Shown piece after piece: positions 1-8,779 of a stretch of DNA of 34,244 nucleotides. Made by a program: the position numbers and the translations under genes. Origin of the DNA: Planctomycetaceae bacterium (lineage in GTDB: Bacteria > Planctomycetota > Planctomycetia > Pirellulales > Pirellulaceae); the NCBI GenBank assembly GCA_007694185.1, contig RECD01000222.1, positions 1-34,244 on the forward strand. The letters run 5' to 3'. The notes beneath the pieces were generated by a model. It worked only from the letters and a program-made list of their open reading frames with translations. It ran no database searches and was not told the origin of the DNA. How positions within the stretch are numbered: position 1 is the stretch's first letter; the number at the start of each line of letters is the position of its first letter.

Positions 1-101
1 GGGATGAACTGATCGGACCGAGCGGGCCTGCCCATGGAACACCTCGGAGAAGGGATAGCGATTGGCGGATTAGAGCACCCGGCCAGGGGGAACGCAAGCA
101 G

Positions 102-120
102 AAAGTGGGTGGCACCTTTT
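102..120 (-). repeat. Single copy of dispersed GGTGCCACC repeat
   Basis: Read on the minus strand, this 19-bp stretch is AAAAGGTGCCACCCACTTT. That is nearly the core found many times at 23902-24065 and 33547-33822. It sits about 60 bp beyond the stop codon of the minus-strand antiporter gene, so like the other copies it lies in a gene 3' flank. The core GGTGCCACC is a 9-bp palindrome with one central base. No gene can be supported in bases 1-182. Confidence 0.7.
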
Positions 121-182
121 GTGGTGGGAGCTGCCCTCTGCGGGGATGCGATCGAGTTGTGACAATCGCCGGGCGACTGAGC

Positions 183-2144
183 CTAGCTGTCGGCGGTCGA
201 CTTTTCGCCGGGTGGGACGAGTGCGATCACTGTCTGTTTGTCGTTCGGCTTCAGCGGTTCCTGTCGGGTGGCGATCCGAACTTTGCGGCTCGCCGCATCC
301 TTGGCCACTTCGACGGTGAACAACAACCGGGCATCCTCGCCGTACCGCTTTCGGTAATCTTGAAAGCTAAAACTTTCGGACAGCGCGGTCGCCTTGAATT
401 GGTGTCCGGCGGCGAACCGTTTGCTCAATTCGGATTGGCTTAAACCGCCCCCGAACAATTCGCGAGCCCGGCGGGATTCGGTCGGCCCACCGCGTGGGCC
501 GGATGCGGTGTTGTTGGGTGGCAATTGGTAAACGTTGGCCCGGCCAAAAATGTGCTGAAATTCTTTGCACGCCAACAGGTTGACCTCGTCATTCGCGGTC
601 ATCGCCAACAGTCGTCCGATGCCCGATAGGTCAGCGAAATCCTGGAAATGATCCGACAGGATGCTGGCGCAGTAGGCCCGTTGTCCGGCCATGTTGGCCT
701 GGGTCACGTGACCATAATTCGTATCGACCAAGACGACGGGAACGCCTTGGGCTTGCAGCACACCGGCAAGTTGTCGGTGCATCGGTTGCGCGCCGGCGAT
801 CAGCACCCCTTGGGGGCTCTTTTCTGCCAGTCCGAGCCACCTCGCGAGCGGCGCGGCCGAAATCCCGTAGAAGGTGACCGTGCCGATGATCACCAAAAAG
901 GTCATGGGAACCATTTGCCGCGACTGTTCGATCAACACGGCCAGATCGCCGGAATCTTCCTGGAGCGAGCCGATTTTCAAGGCGAAGATCGAAGCCACTG
1001 CGGCGGCGACGATCCCGCGCGGCGCCAGCATCGACATGAAGCAACGTTCCTCGAAGGTCACTTCGCCGCGGACCGTCGCGAGCCAAACGCTGAGCGGTCG
1101 CACGACCAAAATCATCCCGGCCAAGAAGACGAGCCCGTGCCAACCGAGTTCGGTGACGGCGGACCAATCCAGCCGCGAGCCGAGCACGATGAACAGGCTC
1201 GAGATCAGGAAGACGCCGACGTTTTCTTTGAACTCGAGGACGTGAGTCAGCGAGACGCGGTTTTGGTTGGCCAGGTAGATCCCGAGCAACGTGACGGTCA
1301 CCAGCCCGGATTCGTGAGCCAAGTAATTCGACAGGGCGAACGAGCCCATCGCCGCCGCCAGGAACATCACCGCGTGCAGGTGGTCCGGCAGCCAAAACCG
1401 TTTGGTCACCTGCACGAGCATTTCGCCGATGACCACAGCCAACACGCTCCCGATCACCAGGGTGATGGTGACCATGGTGGCAACCCGCAACCAATACGAT
1501 TCCCCGTCTGCCAGCGGTGGCGTCGGCAACATCTTTTCGAACACCAGCACGGCGAGCATCGCGCCGATCGGGTCGATCACGATCCCTTCCCACTTCAGCA
1601 CCGACCCGACGCGGCGGTTGGGGCGGATGTGCCTCAGCAGCGGGATCACGACGGTCGGTCCGGTGACGACCAGGATCGCGCCGAACAGGATCGCGAGCCG
1701 GTAGTCCCAACCGAGCACGTACGATGCCAGCAGCGCGGCGGCACCCCAGGAGACGAGTGCGCCGAGAGTCACCAAGCGGAAGATCGTTCCGGCGGACTGC
1801 TTGATCTCGGCGAAGCGGAGCGTCAGGCCTCCTTCGAACAGGATCACGGCGACCGCGAGCGAGACGATCGGGAACAGCAACCGATCGGCCGCCGTGCTGG
1901 GGGGAACGCCTTCGGCCGTGGCGAAGGCTTCGACCAGCAGGTCATCGATGTTGACGAAACGGCCGAGCAGGATCCCGAATAGCAGCAGCAATAGGATCGA
2001 CGGCAGTCGCACACGCCAAGCCAACCACTGGGCCGCGACCCCGAGTACCGGGACACCTGCCAGATAATAAAAAATCCGTTCGTCCAAAACTGCTTCTCGT
2101 ACGCGGACACCGGTTGACTGGCCGGACGGCGTCTCCATCGACAC
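183..2144 (-). CDS. Cation/proton antiporter (NhaP/CPA family) with C-terminal RCK domain
   Basis: This encodes a 653-residue inner-membrane protein. Residues about 25-440 are a run of roughly twelve hydrophobic segments, starting with the leucine-rich helix near LPSILLLLLFGILLG and typical of the sodium/hydrogen exchanger fold. From about residue 450 (GVLIAGAQPMHRQLAGVLQ) a Rossmann-like TrkA-N/RCK domain begins, with an aspartate after the second strand (VVLVDTN) in the usual nucleotide-binding position. The family exchanges Na+ or K+ for protons, and the RCK domain usually gates transport by nucleotide or ion binding. The ion is not predictable here. Start: a GTG at 2144 and an ATG at 2138 are both possible, and neither has a clear ribosome binding site. 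It is divergent from the DUF58 gene across about 270 bp that must hold both promoters. Confidence 0.9.
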   Translation of the reverse strand: MSMETPSGQSTGVRVREAVLDERIFYYLAGVPVLGVAAQWLAWRVRLPSILLLLLFGILLGRFVNIDDLLVEAFATAEGVPPSTAADRLLFPIVSLAVAVILFEGGLTLRFAEIKQSAGTIFRLVTLGALVSWGAAALLASYVLGWDYRLAILFGAILVVTGPTVVIPLLRHIRPNRRVGSVLKWEGIVIDPIGAMLAVLVFEKMLPTPPLADGESYWLRVATMVTITLVIGSVLAVVIGEMLVQVTKRFWLPDHLHAVMFLAAAMGSFALSNYLAHESGLVTVTLLGIYLANQNRVSLTHVLEFKENVGVFLISSLFIVLGSRLDWSAVTELGWHGLVFLAGMILVVRPLSVWLATVRGEVTFEERCFMSMLAPRGIVAAAVASIFALKIGSLQEDSGDLAVLIEQSRQMVPMTFLVIIGTVTFYGISAAPLARWLGLAEKSPQGVLIAGAQPMHRQLAGVLQAQGVPVVLVDTNYGHVTQANMAGQRAYCASILSDHFQDFADLSGIGRLLAMTANDEVNLLACKEFQHIFGRANVYQLPPNNTASGPRGGPTESRRARELFGGGLSQSELSKRFAAGHQFKATALSESFSFQDYRKRYGEDARLLFTVEVAKDAASRKVRIATRQEPLKPNDKQTVIALVPPGEKSTADS

Positions 2145-2414
2145 GCCCGGTGATCTTCAGTCGTCTGGTGATGATCGGTCGCCGCATTCTAAGTGGGCGG
2201 CATCACCTTGTCGTCGCCTCGGGAATGATGCCGGTTTCGCGATCCAGTGGCGATGCCAGGACGGGGGGGATTTGGTGAGTCCGACGGACCGACGGGTTTG
2301 CCGGCGGGCCGGGCGTACCTCCGCTGGCCGGATGACGTAGAATGTGCCCGGTCAGGCCGGGTCCAGCCGTCCCGTCGCTCCGTTCGCTTGGGACACCAGG
2401 AATCCGCCGATCCG

Positions 2415-3299
2415 ATGCCGCCGGTCACCTCCGAATTGCTGACGCCATCGCTGCTGGGGAAGCTCGAGCGGTTGGAACTCGTGTCGCGAAAGGTGTTCCG
2501 CGGGCGGATGAAAGGGGAGCGGCGGAGTAAGCGGCGGGGTGAGAGCGTCGAGTTCGCCGATTTCCGCAACTACGTTGCCGGAGATGACCTGCGGCTGATC
2601 GATTGGAACCTCTACGCAAGGCTCGACCAGCTGTTCCTCAAGCTGTTTCAGGAAGAGGAAGACCTGCACCTCCATTGCCTGGTCGATGCCAGCGAGTCGA
2701 TGAACTTTGGTGACCCGACCAAGCTTCGGGTCGCGAAACAGCTCGCCGCGGCGCTCGGCTACGTCGGGCTGTGCCATGGAGACCGGGTGCGGGTCGCGGG
2801 GTTGGGGGACGCCGGCGCGCGGGCGCCCGTGTTGCGTGGGAAGGGCCAATTGTGGCAAATGCTGCGATACCTCGAATCGTTCGACGCGGGGGACAACGTC
2901 GCATTGGAAGCGGGCGTTCGCGATTTCGCGCTGCGGGCCAGCACGGGCGTCGTGGTTTTGATCAGCGACCTGATGGACAAGCACGGGTTCGAGTCGGCTT
3001 TGCGGTTGCTGGTCGGCAGGCGGATGGACGTGGTCGTGATTCAGGTGCTCGCCGCCGAAGAGTTGGAGCCACCGCTCCGAGGCGATTTGCGGTTGGTCGA
3101 CGCCGAGGATGAGGACGTCGCGGAGGTCACGCTGAACGAATACGCGTTGACCCGTTATCGTGAGACGTTGGCGTCGTTCCTCGATTCGGTCCGCGGCTTC
3201 TGCGCCCGCCGTTCGATCACCTACCTGTTGGCCCGCAACGACACGCCGGTCGAGGAGTTGATCACCCGCTACCTGCTGCGACGCGGGGTGTTGCGATGA
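2415..3299 (+). CDS. DUF58 domain protein with VWA-like fold
   Basis: This is a 294-residue protein if it starts at the ATG at 2415 (MPPVTSELLTPSLLGKLERL). An in-frame upstream extension to 2247 has poor, arginine- and glycine-rich sequence and is unlikely to be translated. The DUF58 signature is clear: RSKRRGESVEFADFRNYVAG, then DLRLIDWNLYARLD, then LVDASESM. The last is a DxSxS-like metal-site motif of a von Willebrand A fold. DUF58 proteins are usually encoded with a MoxR AAA+ ATPase and Bat-type VWA proteins, and are thought to act in envelope or enzyme maturation. Here the stop overlaps the next start by four bases (ATGA), so the two are co-translated. No MoxR gene lies next to them in this window; the gene upstream is divergent. 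Assignment to the family is firm, the cellular role is not. Confidence 0.92.
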   Translation: MPPVTSELLTPSLLGKLERLELVSRKVFRGRMKGERRSKRRGESVEFADFRNYVAGDDLRLIDWNLYARLDQLFLKLFQEEEDLHLHCLVDASESMNFGDPTKLRVAKQLAAALGYVGLCHGDRVRVAGLGDAGARAPVLRGKGQLWQMLRYLESFDAGDNVALEAGVRDFALRASTGVVVLISDLMDKHGFESALRLLVGRRMDVVVIQVLAAEELEPPLRGDLRLVDAEDEDVAEVTLNEYALTRYRETLASFLDSVRGFCARRSITYLLARNDTPVEELITRYLLRRGVLR

Positions 3300-5269
3300 G
3301 CTTTCTGCCGAGTCTCGCGGGTTGGCAGTTGGCGGCGCTCGCCGCGGTGCCGGTCGGCATCGTGCTGCTCTATTTTTTGAAGCTGCGGCGGCCGGTGGTG
3401 CGGGTACCCAGCACCTTCTTGTGGTCCAAAACGATCGAGGACCTGCACGTCAACAGCCTGTTGCAGCGGTTGCGGCGGAACCTGTTGTTGTTGCTGCAAT
3501 TGCTCGCCGTGGCGCTGGCTGCCTTGGCGTTGTTTCGTCCCGGGGTTCGCGACGAAGCGTCGCTGTCCGGACGCAGGATTTTTTTGCTCGACAGTTCCGC
3601 CAGCATGGCGGCGACCGACGTGGCACCCGATGCGAACCGGTTCGAACAAGCACGGCGGCTGATCGGTGAAGCGATCGAGGGGATGCGGCAGGACGAAACC
3701 GCGATGCTGATCGCGTTCAGCGACCGAGCGGACGTGTTGCAGTCGTTCACCGGAGATCGCCGCCGACTTCGTGACGCGCTGGATCGCGCCGAGTTGACCT
3801 CGCGGCCGACCGATATCCTCGAAGCGTTGCGGGCGGCCGAGGGGTTGGCCAACCCCAACCGGACCAGTCCGGCGGGCGATGATGGCGACGCCCAGGTCGC
3901 CGAGGCACTTCCGGCGGATCTGGTGATCTACAGCGACGGCCATTTCGCCTCGGCCCGTGATTTCGACCTCGGCAACCTGACGCCGGAATACGTGCGGGTC
4001 GGGGGTGAGCAAGTCGACAATTTGGCGATCCTTGCATTCTCGGTCGACCGAAATATCGAGCAACCGGGGCGTGTCGAGGCGTTCGGCACGATCGCCAATC
4101 TCGGCACCGGGCCGCTCGGCACGACCGCGACGTTGACGCTGGACGGAGAGTTCGTCGATGCCGAGCGGGTCGAGTTGGAAGCGGGTGAAGAATCGGGCGT
4201 GTCGTTCGTTATCGAATTCGGTGACGCGGCGGGGCTCGCCTTGACGCTGGATATCGAGGACGCGTTGGCCGCTGACAACGTGGCCTATGCGGGGATTTCG
4301 CCGCCACGGTTGGTCAACGTGTTGGTCGCGACGCCCGGTAATCCGCCGCTCGATTTAGCCCTGTCGACCGGGCCGGCAGCGGAGTTGGCTTTGGTTGAAA
4401 CCGTCGACCCCGATTACTTGATGCAGGACGCTTACCGCCAGCGAGCCGAGGCGGGCAGCTTCGATTTGATCGTCTTCGACCGCTGCACGCCTGAGGCGAT
4501 GCCCCGCTGCAACACCTTTTTCATCGGGGCGCTGCCGCCGCAGGGTTGGGAATGGGGTGAAGTGAGCGAGCGGGTGCTGTTGGTCGACCTCGATCGCACG
4601 CATCCGATCCTCCGCTACTTGGAACTTTACTCGCTGCTGATCGCCGAAGGTCGGGTGTTGACCCCGCCAGCGGGCGGGCAGGAGTTGTTGACCGGTGAGA
4701 CCGGCCCGCTGTTGGCGGTGGGCCCGCGGGACGGGTTTCAAGACTTGGTGTTGGGGTTCGAGATCATCGGTCAAGACGAAACGGGAGGTGTCGTCTTCAA
4801 TTCGGATTGGCACGTGCAACGGTCGTGGCCGGTTTTCGTGCTCAATTTGCTCCGACACCTGGCCGGCGCGGAACAAGGGGCCGCTACGCCCAGTTACCGA
4901 CCGGGGGAAACCGTGCTGCTGCGGGGGGATCGTTCCGGTCAGCCGTTGGAGGTGCTCACGCCCGACGGGTCACGGCGACAGGTTTCGACGGAAGCCAACG
5001 GCAACGCGGCATTCACGTTCACCGATCAAATCGGGCCCTACGGCGTCTTCGACGCGGCCGGGAAGGCGGTCGATCGATTCAACGTCAACCTGTTCGATCG
5101 CCGGGAAAGTGAATTGGCGGCCTTGCCGGCGATCGCGATGGGATACGAATCGGTCGCGGCGAGCGAGGCGCGAGTGCCAGCCCGGCGGGAGTACTGGCGG
5201 TGGCTTTTGGTGTGCGTGCTCGGGGTGATGACGGTAGAATGGTGGCTGTACGCCAAGCGACTCGGTTGA
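3296..5269 (+). CDS. BatA-type membrane protein with VWA domain
   Basis: This is a 657-residue membrane protein. The N-terminus has the BatA layout: a first helix near residues 9-27 followed by LKLRRPVVRVPSTFLW, then a second helix near 62-82 (NLLLLLQLLAVALAALALF). A VWA domain follows, with the MIDAS motif DSSAS at residues 99-103, a threonine near TDILEAL and an aspartate in VIYSDGHF. The middle (about 250-620) is a large extracytoplasmic region with beta-rich character, and a last helix (WLLVCVLGVMTVEWWLYA) lies near the C-terminus. The start ATG overlaps the DUF58 stop. Known Bat and MoxR-linked proteins work in envelope stress or complex assembly, but here the substrate is unknown. It may bind metal through MIDAS and display the domain in the periplasm. 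The next gene starts about 209 bp later, so the pair may be a complete two-gene operon. Confidence 0.88.
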   Translation: MSFLPSLAGWQLAALAAVPVGIVLLYFLKLRRPVVRVPSTFLWSKTIEDLHVNSLLQRLRRNLLLLLQLLAVALAALALFRPGVRDEASLSGRRIFLLDSSASMAATDVAPDANRFEQARRLIGEAIEGMRQDETAMLIAFSDRADVLQSFTGDRRRLRDALDRAELTSRPTDILEALRAAEGLANPNRTSPAGDDGDAQVAEALPADLVIYSDGHFASARDFDLGNLTPEYVRVGGEQVDNLAILAFSVDRNIEQPGRVEAFGTIANLGTGPLGTTATLTLDGEFVDAERVELEAGEESGVSFVIEFGDAAGLALTLDIEDALAADNVAYAGISPPRLVNVLVATPGNPPLDLALSTGPAAELALVETVDPDYLMQDAYRQRAEAGSFDLIVFDRCTPEAMPRCNTFFIGALPPQGWEWGEVSERVLLVDLDRTHPILRYLELYSLLIAEGRVLTPPAGGQELLTGETGPLLAVGPRDGFQDLVLGFEIIGQDETGGVVFNSDWHVQRSWPVFVLNLLRHLAGAEQGAATPSYRPGETVLLRGDRSGQPLEVLTPDGSRRQVSTEANGNAAFTFTDQIGPYGVFDAAGKAVDRFNVNLFDRRESELAALPAIAMGYESVAASEARVPARREYWRWLLVCVLGVMTVEWWLYAKRLG

Positions 5270-5313
5270 GCCGTCGTCGTTTCGTCCATCGGCCCCCATC
5301 TGTTCAGAATTGC

Positions 5314-5341
5314 GTTTCCGAACCCGAACGTTTCCGAACCG
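5314..5341 (+). repeat. Two 12-bp direct repeats upstream of first PSD1 gene
   Basis: CGTTTCCGAACC occurs at 5314-5325 and again at 5330-5341, a period of 16 bases. It lies in the 209-bp gap between the BatA-type gene and the first PSD1 gene. It could be a regulator binding site or chance; nothing else in the gap is recognisable. Confidence 0.35.
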
Positions 5342-5478
5342 CGTGCTGGGCCGCCCTGGTTTTGCGATTCCGTCAAGGGACTGCCATGCAAATGGGCGGT
5401 TACTCGCATGGGCCGACATGACATTGGCCGGCACGAAGCGACCGCCCTGCCTTCCTCCCTTTACCCACCTTGCGGCTT

Positions 5479-8400
5479 ATGTCTTTCAGTTCCGGATGCC
5501 GGAAATCGGTGCCCGATCACCTCATTGTCAAGCTGCGAGCGTCCGTTTCGGTTTTACGACCGCGGGCCTTGCCTCCGTTCACGCGTGTCTCGTCGGCGTT
5601 GGTCGCGATCGTCCTGGTGATAGCGGGATGGGCGACCGCGGCAAAATCGGGTCACGCGGCCGAGTCAGGTGACGCCGGCGAACCGGCCGAATTGGGCGAA
5701 ACGCGGGTAGCGGCCGTGGGGTTCAACCGTGACGTCCGGCCGATCCTGTCCGACCGCTGTTTCTATTGCCACGGGCCGGACGAAAAGAACCGGGAAGCGG
5801 GCTTGCGGCTGGATATCCGCGAGGCGGCGCTGGAGGACCGTGGTGGGGGGGCGGCGATCGTGGCCGGTGATCCCGACGCCAGCCTGCTGATCGAGCGCGT
5901 GACCGACCCGGACGAATCGATGGTGATGCCGCCCCCGGAAAGCAAGCATGGGCGGTTGAGCGACGAGGAGGTTCAAACGTTTCGACGGTGGATCGCCGAG
6001 GGGGCCGAGTACGAGGCTCATTGGGCGCTCGTGCCGCTGGGGGAATTCGACCCGCCGGTCGTGCGGCAATCCGATCGGGTCGCCAATCCGATCGACCAGT
6101 TTGTGCTCGCGAAGCTCGAATCGCTCGGGATCGAGCCGTCGCAAGAGGCCGATCGGGCGACGCTGATCCGCCGACTCAGTCTCGATCTGCTCGGCATCTT
6201 GCCTGACCCGCAACGGGTGGCGGCGTTCGAAGCGGACGGTCGACCGGATGCCTACGAGCGGTTGGTCGACGAACTTTTGGCTTCGCCCTATTTCGGAGAA
6301 CGTTGGGCACGTCATTGGCTCGACCAAGCCCGTTACGCCGATTCCAACGGCTACTCGATCGATGGCCAGCGGGCGATGTGGCCGTATCGCGACTGGGTGA
6401 TTCGCGCGATCCAAGACGACATGCCGTTCGACCGGTTCACGGTCGAGCAGTTGGCGGGCGACTTGCTGCCGGGGGCGACGAAGGACCAGCAGGTCGCATC
6501 GGCCTTCCACCGGAACACGCTGATCAACCAAGAGGGCGGGAGCGACCCGGAACAATTTCGCCACGAAGCGGTCGTCGACCGTGTCAACACGACCGGGGCG
6601 GTCTGGTTGGGTTTGACGCTCGGTTGCGCCCAGTGCCACACGCACAAGTTCGATCCGATCAGCGATCGCGAATACTATCAACTGTTCGCCTTTTTCAACT
6701 CGGGCACCGATATCAACAGCGTCGGTGCGACCGTCCCCGTTTCGCCGGGCGAGATGTTGGGGATCGGGCCTGCGCCGATCGATGATCAGCGAGCGGCCCG
6801 GCGGACGGAATTGGAAGGACGACTGCGTGAACGGTTGGCGGAGCAGCAGCGGGTCGCTGAGGCGGCGACGGCGGCCAGCGAATCGGTCGAAGTCACTTGG
6901 ACGCAGGTAGCCTGGGCGACGGACGACCCGTCGGAACCGTTGCGGGTCGATGGCGATGCGGTGTTGGAACGCCAACCGGACGGGTCGTTGCTCGTCGTCG
7001 GCACGCCGTCAGGGAACGCGACCTACCGGTTGCGATTGCCCATCAGCGGCAAGGTCGCGGCGATCCGCTTGAGAGTGCTCGCTGACGACCGTCTGCCCAA
7101 GCGAGGCCCGGGGACGGCGAGCAACGGCAACTTCGTGCTGACGGCTGTGCAATTGGTCGTCGATGGCGAGGTGATCCGTCCGCTCGCCGCGCTCGCCGAC
7201 CACGCTCAGCCCGGTTATCCGGTCGCTGCCGCGATCGACGGCGATCCCAAAACCGGCTGGGCGATCAATATCGAATCCGGTTCGAAGGCGGTCATGAATG
7301 CCGACCACGAAGCGACCTTTGTGTTGTCGACGCCGATCGAGTTGGCTGGCGATGCCGACGCGACTGACGATTCCGATGCGGCGGCCCGCGATTCTGAGCC
7401 AGCTGGTGCGCGCGAAGTTTGGATCGAGCTGAAACATGAGCTGAACCAAAACTACCTCGTCGGGCGGTTCGCGATCGATACTGCGGAACAAGCCCCACCG
7501 GTCGCTGCGGAGACGCTGCTGCCTGACGCGGAATTGGTCCGAGCCCTCGGGGTACCAGCCGGTCGGCGGGCGGCCGCTGACAAAAAGCGAGTGGACGATG
7601 CCCTGAAAGCCGCATTTCCCGAAGTCCGGGACTGGCCCGCCACGCCGGCTGACGCGCGGGTGATGGTGATGGCCGAGCGGGATCAACCGCGGCCGACTTT
7701 TGTCAGCATCCGTGGCGACTTCCTGCGGCCCGACGAGTCGATCGGGGCGGTGTCGCCGGGAGGCTTGGCCGCCGTGGCGCCGACGCTCGAGCCAGAAGCC
7801 GGCCGCAACCGTCTCGATCTGGCGGAGTGGCTCGTCGATCGCGACAACCCGTTGACGCCGCGGGTCACGGTGAACCGCGTGTGGATGCGATATTTCGGCC
7901 GCGGCTTGGTGGAGACGGAGGAAGACTTCGGCACGCAAGGGACGCCTCCGACCCATCCGGAATTGCTCGATTGGCTCGCTCGTCAACTCCAAGGCCGCGG
8001 CTGGTCAATGAAGTCGTTGCACCGCTTGATCGTCACCAGCAGCACCTATCGTCAGGCCTCGCGGCATCGCGCGGATCTGCTCGAGATCGATGCGAACAAC
8101 CGGTTGCTCGCGCGGCAGAACCGGCTGCGGGTGGAAGCGGAGATCGTCCGCGACGCGGCGTTGTCGGCCAGTGGCCGTTGGGCGGCGATGATCGGCGGTC
8201 CCGGCGTCCAGCCGCCTCAGCCGGACGGCGTTTACGCCTTCACGCAGAACGTCAAGAGTTGGAAAGCGGACACCGGAACCAACCGGTATCGGCGCGGGAT
8301 GTACACGGAATTCTTCCGCAGCGCCCCGCACCCGCTGTTCACGACCTTCGACACGCCGGACTTTCAAACCGTCTGCACGCGGCGGAACCGTTCGAACACG

Positions 8401-8751
8401 CCGTTGCAAGCGTTGACGATCGCCAACGACGAGGCGTTCATCGAGTTAGCTCGCGGTCTGGCCGCGCGGCTGTTTCGCGAATTGCCGGACGCCACGGTAA
8501 CCGAGCGACTGGTCCATGCCTTTCGTCTGGCGGTCAGCCGCCAGCCGTCCGAAGTGGAACTCGAGATCCTCGTCGACCACCATCGCCGGCTGATCGAAAA
8601 CTTCGCGACGCCGGAAGGGGAGAACGAAGCATCGGCCTGGTTGGCCGGCGACCCTCAAGTGTTATCGCTCGATCAGCCTGCCGAGGTGGCCGCGTTCATC
8701 TCGATCAGCCGGACGATCATCAACACGGACAACTTCATCACCCGCGAGTGA
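5479..8751 (+). CDS. PSD1 and planctomycete cytochrome C domain protein (first copy)
   Basis: This is a 1090-residue exported protein from the ATG at 5479. The order is: a hydrophobic export segment around residues 38-60 (SSALVAIVLVIAGWATAA), a PSCyt1 domain with CFYCH at residues 94-98, a DUF1549 domain containing a second CxxCH (CAQCHTHKFDP, near residue 383), a beta-rich middle region, and a C-terminal DUF1553/PSD1 domain (NRVWMRYFGRGLVETEEDFG, then RRNRSNTPLQALTIANDEAF). The CxxCH motifs suggest covalently bound c-type haem, so it is probably redox active or electron accepting in the periplasm. No substrate is known with certainty for the family. The start is uncertain: about 37 residues precede the hydrophobic segment and no ribosome binding site is visible, so an internal start such as the GTG at VPDHLIVK is possible. 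A DUF1501 gene follows after 28 bp, the usual partnership in planctomycetes. Confidence 0.93.
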   Translation: MSFSSGCRKSVPDHLIVKLRASVSVLRPRALPPFTRVSSALVAIVLVIAGWATAAKSGHAAESGDAGEPAELGETRVAAVGFNRDVRPILSDRCFYCHGPDEKNREAGLRLDIREAALEDRGGGAAIVAGDPDASLLIERVTDPDESMVMPPPESKHGRLSDEEVQTFRRWIAEGAEYEAHWALVPLGEFDPPVVRQSDRVANPIDQFVLAKLESLGIEPSQEADRATLIRRLSLDLLGILPDPQRVAAFEADGRPDAYERLVDELLASPYFGERWARHWLDQARYADSNGYSIDGQRAMWPYRDWVIRAIQDDMPFDRFTVEQLAGDLLPGATKDQQVASAFHRNTLINQEGGSDPEQFRHEAVVDRVNTTGAVWLGLTLGCAQCHTHKFDPISDREYYQLFAFFNSGTDINSVGATVPVSPGEMLGIGPAPIDDQRAARRTELEGRLRERLAEQQRVAEAATAASESVEVTWTQVAWATDDPSEPLRVDGDAVLERQPDGSLLVVGTPSGNATYRLRLPISGKVAAIRLRVLADDRLPKRGPGTASNGNFVLTAVQLVVDGEVIRPLAALADHAQPGYPVAAAIDGDPKTGWAINIESGSKAVMNADHEATFVLSTPIELAGDADATDDSDAAARDSEPAGAREVWIELKHELNQNYLVGRFAIDTAEQAPPVAAETLLPDAELVRALGVPAGRRAAADKKRVDDALKAAFPEVRDWPATPADARVMVMAERDQPRPTFVSIRGDFLRPDESIGAVSPGGLAAVAPTLEPEAGRNRLDLAEWLVDRDNPLTPRVTVNRVWMRYFGRGLVETEEDFGTQGTPPTHPELLDWLARQLQGRGWSMKSLHRLIVTSSTYRQASRHRADLLEIDANNRLLARQNRLRVEAEIVRDAALSASGRWAAMIGGPGVQPPQPDGVYAFTQNVKSWKADTGTNRYRRGMYTEFFRSAPHPLFTTFDTPDFQTVCTRRNRSNTPLQALTIANDEAFIELARGLAARLFRELPDATVTERLVHAFRLAVSRQPSEVELEILVDHHRRLIENFATPEGENEASAWLAGDPQVLSLDQPAEVAAFISISRTIINTDNFITRE

Positions 8752-8779
8752 GTGCCACTCGACCTAGCGGATCATCGAT

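Noticed and set aside
648-1982. Long plus-strand open frame of 444 codons
   Set aside because: It is antisense to the antiporter. Its composition (His, Asp, Gln, Arg) is that of a high-GC shadow frame, with no recognisable domain.
2247-2414. N-terminal extension of the DUF58 protein
   Set aside because: The added residues are low quality (Gly, Arg, Pro) and absent from the family; the ATG at 2415 gives a normal DUF58 start.
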